NCBI GenBank assembly: GCA_003447295.1
Contig: DLZQ01000048.1
Coordinates: 3,332 to 24,330, forward strand
DNA length: 20,999 bases
Direction: 5' to 3'
DNA from: Lachnospiraceae bacterium
GTDB taxonomy: Bacteria; Bacillota; Clostridia; Lachnospirales; Lachnospiraceae
The notes under the pieces are model-generated. The model ran no database searches. It worked only from the letters and a program-made list of their open reading frames with translations, and was not told the DNA's origin. The position numbers were made by a program, and so were the translations under genes. How positions within the stretch are numbered: position 1 is the stretch's first letter; every line of letters starts with the position of its first letter. Below are positions 13,876 through 20,999 of the stretch, in pieces.

Positions 13876-16800
13876 TTAATCTATTTTGGTACGGTTTTCA
13901 ATAGGTTTCGTTATAAATTTAACATTTTCTTTTCCAAACAGTGTATACAATTTTTCCAGCAATTTTTCATCCGCTTTTACACGGAAATTTGACGGCAGGA
14001 TCTTGTAGTTTTTCGTATCCCGCAGGAAGATCACCACATCATCATCGCCCTTGAAATCCGCTATGGCCTGCAGAAGTTCCTGCTCGCGCTCCTTATAGGC
14101 TTCTCTGTTTGCAAACTGGATCCAGGCTCCCGCCGGCATCCCTTTTTTCTGCCCGGTTTGGGCGTCCTGCGGCCGTTTGCCGGGTTGCGTCTGTTCCACC
14201 GTTCTGCCTGTCTGTCCGCTTGGCATGGCGCCGACCGGATACTGTCCGCTGCTGTTCCCGGGATTACGGTATCCGTTATTGTTACCATAGCTTCCGTTAC
14301 GTATGTTGCCTCCCCGGCCTCCGTAATTTCTGGGAAACAACGGCTGGTTCGCCGCTCTGGCTGCCTGTGCATCCTCGAAGCTGATGATCTGGTCACAGAT
14401 CAGCTTGCCGTCCTTGTCTTCCTCCAACGACACTCTGCCCCGGATAAACACTTTCGCATCTTCCACAAGCAGCGTGCTGTAACGCTCATACACCTGCGGA
14501 AATACCACGACTTCCACATTGCCGATCAGATCCTCCACATTTAAAAATGCCATGATCTTGTCGTTCTTGGTGTATTTTACGTTTTTATCCGCTATCAGTC
14601 CGCCGATGACCGCATTTGCCTGATCCTTAACCAGTTCCACCTCTCCGGACTCTTCATCCAGTGCAAAGTCTCCGGCGGTATTGCTGATGCAGCTCTGCCA
14701 CAGCTCCTGGTATTCCTCTAAAGGATGACCGCTGACATAGACGCCCAGAACCTCTTTTTCAAAGCCAAGCAGCATTTCCTTGCTGTATTCACCTACACTC
14801 GGCATCCGTATATCGAATTCTTCCTTATCTTCTTCGCCGGCGATATCAAACAGGGAAATCTGCCCTGCCAGGTTGTTTTTCTTATCGTGCGCAATATGAT
14901 CCGCGATCTGCACATAGACGCTCATGAACTGTTTTCTCGTGCCACCCAGTCCGTCCATGGCTCCTGCTTTGATCAGGTTCTCAATTGCCCGCTTGTTCAT
15001 CTCTTTTTTGTCGGACATACGGGTGATGAAGTCCTTCAGGTTTGTGAAGGGGCCTCTCTCCTTACGCTCCTGCACCAGACTGTCGATGACCGGACGTCCC
15101 ACGCCTTTGATGGCCGTCAGGGCATAGCGGATCTTGCCATCTGTCACGGAGAATCCGGCTTCTCCCGCATTCACATCCGGCGGAAGAATGGCGATATTCA
15201 TGTTCCGGCAGTTCAAAATATACTCCGATACTTTTTTCGGGTTATCGATGACGGAGGTCATCAGCGCCGCCATGAATTCCACGGGATAATAGTATTTTAA
15301 ATACGCCGTCTGGTAAGCCACTACCGCATAACATGCCGCATGGGACTTGTTAAACGCATACTTGGCGAAGTCCATCATCATGTCGTAGATCTGTCCTGCG
15401 GTCTGCTCATCAATGCCGTTGGCAATACAGCCGGGGACATTCTCCTCCGGATTACCGTAGATGAAGTTTGCCCGCTCTTTTTCCATGACAGCCTGCTTCT
15501 TTTTACTCATGGCACGGCGTACCAGATCGCTTCGGCCCAAAGTATATCCCGCCAGGTCGCGAACGATCTGCATTACCTGCTCCTGGTATACGATGCAGCC
15601 GTAGGTGGGCTTTAAGATCGGCTCCAGCTGCGGGCAGGCATAGGTGACGGCATCCGGATGGTTCTTACCCTGAATATACTTCGGGATAAAGTCCATAGGG
15701 CCGGGACGGTACAGGGAGATACCTGCCACCACATCCTCCAGATTCTGGGGACGCAGTTCCTTCATGAATCTCTTCATCCCCCCACTTTCCAGCTGAAACA
15801 CGCCTTCCGTTCTGCCGGTGCCGATGGAAGCCAGTACTTTCGGGTCATTATAGTCGATGGCATCCACATCAATGTGTCTGCCGGTGGTATTTTCAATGAA
15901 CTGAACCGCATCATGGATCACGGTCAGGGTACGTAACCCCAGGAAATCCATTTTCAGAAGTCCCAGCTCTTCCAGTGTTGTCATGGTGAACTGGGTGACG
16001 ATGGAACCGTCGGAGCCCCGGGACAGGGGCACAAATTCATCCGCCGACTTCTGACAGATGACTACGCCCGCCGCGTGCATGGAGGTATGTCTGGGTAATC
16101 CCTCCAGTCGTTTGCACATATCGATCAGGTGATGTACCTGCTCATCCTCCTGATAGAGCTTACGGAACTCCGGATTCATCTCCAATGCTTTATTTAATGT
16201 AATGTTCAGTTCATTTGGCACCATTTTGGCAATGGAATCCACGAAAGCATAGGGCAGATCCATGACTCGTCCCACATCGCGGATGACACCTTTCGCCGCC
16301 AGGGTACCGAAGGTGACGATCTGCACCACCTTGTCGTTACCGTATTTTCTACCTACATAATCAATGACTTCCTGTCTTCGTTCAAAGCAGAAATCCACGT
16401 CAATATCGGGCATGGAGACACGTTCCGGGTTCAGGAATCGTTCAAACAGCAGATTATAATGAATCGGATCGATGTTGGTGATCTTCAGGCAATATGCCAC
16501 GATGCTTCCCGCTGCGGAGCCTCGTCCCGGTCCCACAGGGATCCCGTGCTCCTTGGCATAATTGATGAAATCCCACACGATCAGGAAGTAATCCACATAT
16601 CCCATTCTCTGAATAACGCCAAGCTCATAGTCCAGGCGTTCCCTGAGAGTCTGGCCGGTCTCTCCGGCGGGCTGATTACCGTCGCCGTAGCGTTCTGCCA
16701 GTCCGTCATCGCAGAGCTTATTCAAGTAACTCCAGGAATCGTACCCTTCCGGCACATCGTATTTCGGCAGCTTCGTCACGCCGAATTCGATCTCCACGTT

Positions 16801-17616
16801 ACAGCGGTCCGCAATCCTCTGGGTATTCTCCACCGCCTCCCAGGCATAGGGGAACAGTCCCTTCATTTCTTCTTCGCTCTTGACATAATACTGTCCGCCC
16901 TCGTAGCGCATACGATCCTCGTCCGCCAGCTTTTTGCCCGTCTGCAGGCACAGCAGGATGTCATGAGGGATCGCATCCTCAGCATAGGTATAGTGCACAT
17001 CGTTGGTGGTCACCAAGGGAATGTCCAGTTCCCTGCTCATCTGGAGCAGTTCCATATTTACCGTGCGCTGTTCCGGGATGCCGTGATCCTGTAATTCCAG
17101 AAAATAGTTGCCCTTGCCAAAGCATGCCTCATACTTACGGGCTGCCATTCTCGCTTCTTCTTTCATGCCCTTTAAAATAAACCGGGGCACTTCTCCCGCA
17201 AGACAGGCAGACAGCGCAATGATACCCTCATGGAACTCCTGCAGTACTTCCATATCCACACGGGGTTTATAATAATAGCCTTCGGTAAAACCGCGGCTGA
17301 CGATCTTCATCAGGTTCGCATAGCCGGTATTGTTCTCCGCCAACAGCACCAGATGATGGTAACGGTCCTCACCGCCGGTCAATTCCTTGTCAAAACGGGA
17401 ATTGGGCGCCACGTACACCTCACAGCCCAGGATCGGCTTGATCCCCGCTTCTCTGGCTGCGCGGTAAAAATCGATCACACCGTACATAACACCATGGTCG
17501 GTGATCGCCGCGCTGTTCATGCCCAGTTCCTTGACTCTGGCTACATATTCTTTAATCTTATTGGATCCGTCCAGCAGAGAATATTCTGTATGGACATGAA
17601 GATGGGTAAACGCCAT
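13876..17616 (-). CDS. dnaE: DNA polymerase III alpha subunit, DnaE type
   Basis: A replicative DNA polymerase subunit; in Firmicutes DnaE usually works beside PolC, extending primers. The 1246 residues comprise a PHP domain (1-210; HLHVHTEYSLLDG, AITDHG, GCEVYV, TTNDVHY, with metal ligands apparently intact) and the polymerase core. Catalytic aspartates are D404 and D406 in PDIDVDF and D557 in KMDFLG; GPGRGSAAGS (362-371) also marks the core. A helix-hairpin-helix stretch lies near 836-850, the clamp-binding pentapeptide QISLF at 919-923, and an OB fold at about 1000-1080. An unusual Gly/Asn/Gln-rich linker (about 1095-1160) leads to a C-terminal domain. The ATG at 17616 has AAAGGG upstream. 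It sits between a small unknown gene (26 bases) and pfkA (55 bases). Confidence 0.97.
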   Translation of the reverse strand: MAFTHLHVHTEYSLLDGSNKIKEYVARVKELGMNSAAITDHGVMYGVIDFYRAAREAGIKPILGCEVYVAPNSRFDKELTGGEDRYHHLVLLAENNTGYANLMKIVSRGFTEGYYYKPRVDMEVLQEFHEGIIALSACLAGEVPRFILKGMKEEARMAARKYEACFGKGNYFLELQDHGIPEQRTVNMELLQMSRELDIPLVTTNDVHYTYAEDAIPHDILLCLQTGKKLADEDRMRYEGGQYYVKSEEEMKGLFPYAWEAVENTQRIADRCNVEIEFGVTKLPKYDVPEGYDSWSYLNKLCDDGLAERYGDGNQPAGETGQTLRERLDYELGVIQRMGYVDYFLIVWDFINYAKEHGIPVGPGRGSAAGSIVAYCLKITNIDPIHYNLLFERFLNPERVSMPDIDVDFCFERRQEVIDYVGRKYGNDKVVQIVTFGTLAAKGVIRDVGRVMDLPYAFVDSIAKMVPNELNITLNKALEMNPEFRKLYQEDEQVHHLIDMCKRLEGLPRHTSMHAAGVVICQKSADEFVPLSRGSDGSIVTQFTMTTLEELGLLKMDFLGLRTLTVIHDAVQFIENTTGRHIDVDAIDYNDPKVLASIGTGRTEGVFQLESGGMKRFMKELRPQNLEDVVAGISLYRPGPMDFIPKYIQGKNHPDAVTYACPQLEPILKPTYGCIVYQEQVMQIVRDLAGYTLGRSDLVRRAMSKKKQAVMEKERANFIYGNPEENVPGCIANGIDEQTAGQIYDMMMDFAKYAFNKSHAACYAVVAYQTAYLKYYYPVEFMAALMTSVIDNPKKVSEYILNCRNMNIAILPPDVNAGEAGFSVTDGKIRYALTAIKGVGRPVIDSLVQERKERGPFTNLKDFITRMSDKKEMNKRAIENLIKAGAMDGLGGTRKQFMSVYVQIADHIAHDKKNNLAGQISLFDIAGEEDKEEFDIRMPSVGEYSKEMLLGFEKEVLGVYVSGHPLEEYQELWQSCISNTAGDFALDEESGEVELVKDQANAVIGGLIADKNVKYTKNDKIMAFLNVEDLIGNVEVVVFPQVYERYSTLLVEDAKVFIRGRVSLEEDKDGKLICDQIISFEDAQAARAANQPLFPRNYGGRGGNIRNGSYGNNNGYRNPGNSSGQYPVGAMPSGQTGRTVEQTQPGKRPQDAQTGQKKGMPAGAWIQFANREAYKEREQELLQAIADFKGDDDVVIFLRDTKNYKILPSNFRVKADEKLLEKLYTLFGKENVKFITKPIENRTKID

Positions 17617-17642
17617 TTTGCTGTTCCCTTTCTAGTGCCTGT

Positions 17643-18017
17643 CTAGTGCAGTTCTTTTGCTTTTTTCACACATTCCTCGTAGGCCGGTCCTGCCTGTTCC
17701 CTGTGATAACCCGGAGCAAGCATCGCCGCAAAATACAGGTTCTCCAGTGTCTCTTCCTGTGCCGCTGTGGGATGGGAAGGCACCACAACACGGGTGCTCC
17801 ATACTAACATACAGCCGGTATACTCCACCATGAAAAATATGGGCTCCATATTTTTCTCCATGCGGCTGTTCAATGTCAGTTTATCTTCACCGGAGATCTC
17901 TTCCAGCTTTTTGATATGAGAAGGCTGCGGTTCCTCTACACTGCCGTCCGGCAGGATCTCGCACTCGCAAGGCTCCATATCTTCCCTGTGTGTATTGATA
18001 TATTCCATGACAGTCAT
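17643..18017 (-). CDS. Small hypothetical protein between the rsmH-like gene and dnaE
   Basis: I do not recognise the family. The 124-residue product starts MTVMEYINTHRED, has no signal peptide or membrane helix, and is acidic in its first half (EPCECEILPDGSVEEPQ; KKLEEISGEDKLTLNSRMEK). A hydrophobic middle (PIFFMVEYTGCMLVWSTRVV) looks like a beta-sheet core, followed by a helical C-terminus (ENLYFAAMLAPGYHREQAGP, then YEECVKKAKELH). The ATG at 18017 has a perfect AGGAGG seven bases away; an in-frame GTG two codons earlier lies too close to that site. It follows the rsmH-like gene by 33 bases and precedes dnaE by 26, so it is surely co-transcribed with them. An 11-base-period duplication (TCTAGTGC at 17631 and 17642) contains its stop codon. 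Confidence 0.88.
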   Translation of the reverse strand: MTVMEYINTHREDMEPCECEILPDGSVEEPQPSHIKKLEEISGEDKLTLNSRMEKNMEPIFFMVEYTGCMLVWSTRVVVPSHPTAAQEETLENLYFAAMLAPGYHREQAGPAYEECVKKAKELH

Positions 18018-18050
18018 TCTCACACCTCCTTTGTTCTATCTGTCAGTCTG

Positions 18051-19106
18051 TTATTCTTCCGCCCGGATCGCCCAGCGCATTTTCGTGGAACGGGCTCTTC
18101 CGTTCTGCGCGCATTCCTCCGCGGAAGGGCGGATCACATCCCTGGCATAGTCTTCGTAGACACCGTTGCGGCAGCCTTCCCGCAATGCCTGCTTCACCAG
18201 CTTGTCCTCACCGGAATGGAACGTCAGGATGGCGACTCTTCCACCGGGTTTTAAGGCTCCCGGCAGCTTTTCCATGAATTCATACAATACTTCAAATTCA
18301 CGGTTCACATCAATACGCAGAGCCTGGAACGTTCTCTGACAGGTCTTCTTGATTGTATCTTTTTTCTCCTTTTCCGGGAGGAAATCCAGTGTCTTCTCGA
18401 TCACTTCTCTGAGCTTCGTCGTGGTGTCGATCCGGTGTCCCTTACGGATCTCATCGGTGATTGCCTTCGCCAGTTCCTCGCAGTAGGGCTCGTCGGAATT
18501 CTCATAGAGCATTCCCGCCAGTTCTTCCCTGCTGATCGTATCTAAGCGCTCGGCCGCACTGATGCCCTGTGTCTGATTCAGTCGCAGGTCTAGAGGTCCG
18601 TCCACCTTAAAGGAAAAGCCTCTCTCCGGATTATCGATCTGCATGGAGGATACTCCCAGATCCGCCAGGATAAAATCAAATCCGCCGGCCTCTTTTGCAA
18701 TTTCATCTATGGTACAGAAATTCTGCAATTTAATCGTCAGGATATCCTCTCCATATCCGGCCTCTGCCAGACGTTTTCTCGTCTTGGCAGACTCTTCCGG
18801 ATCCACATCTGTGGCATAGATGTGACCACGGCCCTGTAACTGTTCCAGCATAGCCTTCGTATGTCCGCCGTACCCCAGTGTCGCGTCAAATCCGATCTCT
18901 CCCGGCTGGATCTTCAAAAAATCCAGGATCTCCTGTACCATAATGGATCTATGCATGCCTGCGGGAGTATTGCCCTTGCTGATGACATGGGCTATGGTAT
19001 CCCCGTATTTTTCCGGCTGTAATTCTTTATATTTTTCCTCGTATTTTTTAGGATATTTTCCCTTATACCGCACTCTGCGCTTATGGGGTGTCTGTTCCTG
19101 ATCCAT
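18051..19106 (-). CDS. RsmH-like 16S rRNA m4C1402 methyltransferase with N-terminal extension
   Basis: Family role: SAM-dependent N4-methylation of C1402 in 16S rRNA. The 351-residue protein is about 40 longer than typical RsmH. The extra part is a basic, Lys/Tyr-rich N-terminus (about 1-48; HKRRVRYKGKYPKKYEEKYK). The fold signatures are present but altered: MHRSIMVQEIL where RsmH has HxPVLLxE, DATLGYGGHT (74-83) in place of DGTLGGGGHS, ADLGVSSMQID (148-158), ERGFSFKVDGPLDLR (161-175), ALRIDVNREF (262-271) and LTFHSGED (294-301). It lies beside dnaE rather than in the division/cell-wall cluster where rsmH normally sits, so it is probably a second, Lachnospiraceae-type paralogue. The ATG at 19106 follows GAGGT about ten bases upstream. 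It is the first gene of the dnaE-pfkA unit. Confidence 0.9.
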   Translation of the reverse strand: MDQEQTPHKRRVRYKGKYPKKYEEKYKELQPEKYGDTIAHVISKGNTPAGMHRSIMVQEILDFLKIQPGEIGFDATLGYGGHTKAMLEQLQGRGHIYATDVDPEESAKTRKRLAEAGYGEDILTIKLQNFCTIDEIAKEAGGFDFILADLGVSSMQIDNPERGFSFKVDGPLDLRLNQTQGISAAERLDTISREELAGMLYENSDEPYCEELAKAITDEIRKGHRIDTTTKLREVIEKTLDFLPEKEKKDTIKKTCQRTFQALRIDVNREFEVLYEFMEKLPGALKPGGRVAILTFHSGEDKLVKQALREGCRNGVYEDYARDVIRPSAEECAQNGRARSTKMRWAIRAEE

Positions 19107-19156
19107 TCCTATGATTACCTCATTTCACTCATTTTGTTCCAGTTCCGTTCCCTGTA

Positions 19157-19186
19157 ATTATATCGCATATCAGATAGCCTTGTCCA
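19157..19186 (-). promoter_or_regulatory. Sigma-A-type promoter of the rsmH-like/dnaE/pfkA unit
   Basis: On the minus strand -35 TGGACA (19181-19186), an 18-base spacer and a perfect -10 TATAAT (19157-19162). Transcription would start near 19150, about 45 bases before the rsmH-like ATG. Confidence 0.75.
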
Positions 19187-19199
19187 CTTCCTGTCAGAG

Positions 19200-19233
19200 A
19201 AAAAAGCAGGCATCGTTGCCGATACCTGCTTTT
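19200..19233 (-). terminator. Rho-independent terminator of the chemotaxis receptor gene
   Basis: On the minus strand AAAAGCAGGTATCG pairs with CGATGCCTGCTTTT across a GCAA tetraloop and runs into six T. It lies about 40 bases after the stop codon at 19272 and ahead of the next promoter. Confidence 0.96.
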
Positions 19234-19271
19234 CCAGCTATACTATATTTTTCTCAATGTCTCAGCCATTC

Positions 19272-20972
19272 TTATTCCTGTGGAAGAATAAACTTGCTGA
19301 TCAGCTCATCCAGAGAGATTGCCTGTGCAGACAATTCCTGGCTGGTAGCGGAGGATTCTTCTGCGGTAGCGGAGTTGGACTGTACTACCTCGGAGATCTG
19401 GTTGACACCCTGCTCTGCCTGATCCATGGCATTGGCCTGGTCCCTGGAGATCTCGCTGATACTGCGGGAAGACTCTGCAATCTTACCGATACCATCTACT
19501 ACGATTTCAATGGAAGCAGCAGCGCTGTCTGCTGCCTTGTTGCCTTCCTTGATCTCCTGCATGGAACCTTCAATCAGATCTCTGGTATCTACAGCAGACT
19601 TGGTACTCTGCTCTGCCAGCTGACGGATCTGGTCAGCAACCACAGCGAATCCACGGCCTGCCTCACCTGCCCTGGCTGCCTCGATGGAAGCATTCAGGGA
19701 CAACAGGTTGGTCTGGGATGCAATATCCTCAATCTCGGAAATAATGTTACCGATCTTGCTGGAAGTATCACTGATTCTTGCCATAGCATCCACCATGGCC
19801 TTCATCTCTGCTCTGCTGTTATCTGCTTCGTTTACATATTTTCTGGCCTGCTCATAGGACTCCTGTGCCTGTTCAGCAGCCTGCTCAATATTGGAAGTAA
19901 TGCTGGTAATGGTAGCCTGCAGTTCTTCTACGGCACCTGCCTGCTCGGTAGCGCCCTCTGCCAGATTCTGGGAAGCATCTGCCAGATTAGCTGCACCTGC
20001 GGATACCTGCCTGGAAGCCTCCTCGATGGAACGCAGTGTCTGAACCATCTGTGTCTTCATGTTACGGATAGACAGAAACAACTGTTCAAAATCACCCTGA
20101 TACATATCCGGGTTCCTGGAAGTGATGTTGTAATTGCCGTTTGCCATCTGACTCATAACTTCTCCGGTGTCGGCAATGACAAAACTCAGCTTTTCTGCCA
20201 TTTCATTTGCAGAATGAATCATGTCAGCGATCTCATCCTTACTGTTCAGTGTCGGGAACGGATCGGACAGATTACCCTGTGCAAAAGTCTCCAGACGCTT
20301 TGCCAATGCATCCAGCGGTGCTGCGATTCCCTGAGAGATTGCATGTCCCATTCTCGTTGCAATGATAATTGCCAGCACGATCACACCAACAATGATAAGC
20401 AGGAAGATAAATCCCATGATATTCATCATGGAAGAAAGGGAATCTCCTTCACGGACATTCTCGTTCATAAGTTCACGCATGGTATCATAAATTTCATTAT
20501 AAAGCGGTGCTACCTGATTCTGCATCAGATCCTGTGCCTGCATACGCTTCTCTTCCATATCCACCTTACCGGTATTAATGGCCTGCTGATCCAGTTCCCA
20601 GTACTGCTGAATCTGCTCATTTACCTGATCATACAGTTCCTTCTCCTTTGAAGAAACAACAGTCTCGCCGACAACTTCCCAGTATTCAAGAAAAGCCTGC
20701 TTCTTCTCATCGTGAGTCGTGATCAGACCGTTCACCAGATCCGGGTCGGTATATCCTATGATTCCACGGGTTGCGGATCTTACATCCGTGAATACAGTCA
20801 TGGCCTTACCGATATCTCCCTGTGAAAAACCGTAATTGGTCAATGCATGCTGATAGCGGTTCATGGTAACGATCATTGCCAGTGCTCCGAGCACTCCTGC
20901 AATAGATGATATAACTACAATAATGGCAAACGCTTTTTTCAGGCGCTGCCTGATTTTCAAATTTTCGAACAT
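19272..20972 (-). CDS. Methyl-accepting chemotaxis protein
   Basis: A transmembrane receptor that passes ligand signals to the CheA-CheW complex. The 566 residues show a membrane helix at about 14-36 and an extracytoplasmic four-helix-bundle sensor (about 37-185; [12 protein letters not shown] is typical of 4HB sensors). A second membrane helix lies at about 187-206 and a HAMP domain at about 208-262 ([20 protein letters not shown]). A long cytoplasmic coiled coil has the signalling tip [20 protein letters not shown], followed by [20 protein letters not shown] (413-452). Gln/Glu-rich helices around the tip are likely methylation sites. There is no C-terminal CheR-tethering pentapeptide; the protein ends ISKFILPQE. 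The ATG at 20972 follows AAGGAGAGG. No che gene is adjacent, so it is an orphan receptor of unknown ligand, and its promoter lies outside the window. Confidence 0.96.
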   Translation of the reverse strand: MFENLKIRQRLKKAFAIIVVISSIAGVLGALAMIVTMNRYQHALTNYGFSQGDIGKAMTVFTDVRSATRGIIGYTDPDLVNGLITTHDEKKQAFLEYWEVVGETVVSSKEKELYDQVNEQIQQYWELDQQAINTGKVDMEEKRMQAQDLMQNQVAPLYNEIYDTMRELMNENVREGDSLSSMMNIMGFIFLLIIVGVIVLAIIIATRMGHAISQGIAAPLDALAKRLETFAQGNLSDPFPTLNSKDEIADMIHSANEMAEKLSFVIADTGEVMSQMANGNYNITSRNPDMYQGDFEQLFLSIRNMKTQMVQTLRSIEEASRQVSAGAANLADASQNLAEGATEQAGAVEELQATITSITSNIEQAAEQAQESYEQARKYVNEADNSRAEMKAMVDAMARISDTSSKIGNIISEIEDIASQTNLLSLNASIEAARAGEAGRGFAVVADQIRQLAEQSTKSAVDTRDLIEGSMQEIKEGNKAADSAAASIEIVVDGIGKIAESSRSISEISRDQANAMDQAEQGVNQISEVVQSNSATAEESSATSQELSAQAISLDELISKFILPQE

Positions 20973-20999
20973 TTTCCTCTCCTTACTATTGGTTGATAA

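Noticed and set aside
13128..13904. 258-codon plus-strand open frame opposite pfkA
   Set aside because: It is antisense to an intact phosphofructokinase and extends into the dnaE 3' end; no promoter or binding site is seen.
19257..20651. 464-codon plus-strand open frame opposite the chemotaxis receptor gene
   Set aside because: It is the antisense of a clear MCP. The Cys/Leu/His-rich translation matches no family, there is no ribosome binding site, and the length follows from codon bias of the real gene.

Overview
The window is a densely packed, co-directional block of housekeeping genes from what looks like a Gram-positive anaerobe of the class Clostridia, most probably the family Lachnospiraceae. 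That placement is inferred from the proteins: a DUF6145-like protein in front of type III pantothenate kinase, a phosphofructokinase with the active-site variant TIDLD, a second type of RsmH with a long basic N-terminus, and strong AGGAGG-type ribosome binding sites throughout. Every credible gene is on the minus strand, so transcription runs from high to low coordinates. I see no tRNA, rRNA, CRISPR, prophage or transposase.

Layout in transcription order, from high to low coordinates. (1) A methyl-accepting chemotaxis protein (20972-19272), closed by a textbook terminator. (2) A likely operon with its own sigma-A-type promoter: rsmH-like methyltransferase, a small unknown protein, dnaE and pfkA (19106-12846). 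Between the pfkA stop codon and its terminator lies a roughly 250-bp palindromic element with near-perfect terminal inverted repeats. (3) A TrmH/SpoU-family RNA methyltransferase and proC (12315-10649), read from a promoter partly embedded in the preceding terminator and carrying a long hairpin in its leader. A second, shorter palindromic element abuts the proC stop codon. (4) A secreted SH3b plus SleB-type cell-wall hydrolase (10290-9211) with a near-consensus promoter, an operator-like palindrome and a structured leader. (5) An NfeD-SPFH membrane pair (9040-7555) with its own promoter and terminator. (6) A long probable operon running off the left edge: argF, birA, DUF6145-like, coaX, dusB, a hypothetical gene, greA and lysS (7355-1), several joined by 4-base ATGA overlaps.

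The genes are core functions: translation and RNA modification (lysS, dusB, rsmH-like, trmH-like), transcript elongation (greA), replication (dnaE), glycolysis (pfkA), arginine and proline synthesis (argF, proC), cofactors (coaX, birA), cell-wall remodelling and chemotaxis. I found no clearly new multi-gene system. The least explained material is in the two large intergenic gaps (10291-10648 and 12316-12845), each holding a non-coding palindromic element butted against a stop codon next to a structured 5' leader, and in three unrecognised or family-only proteins within the operons. Operon boundaries, promoters and RNA structures are read by eye from the sequence and have not been computed.
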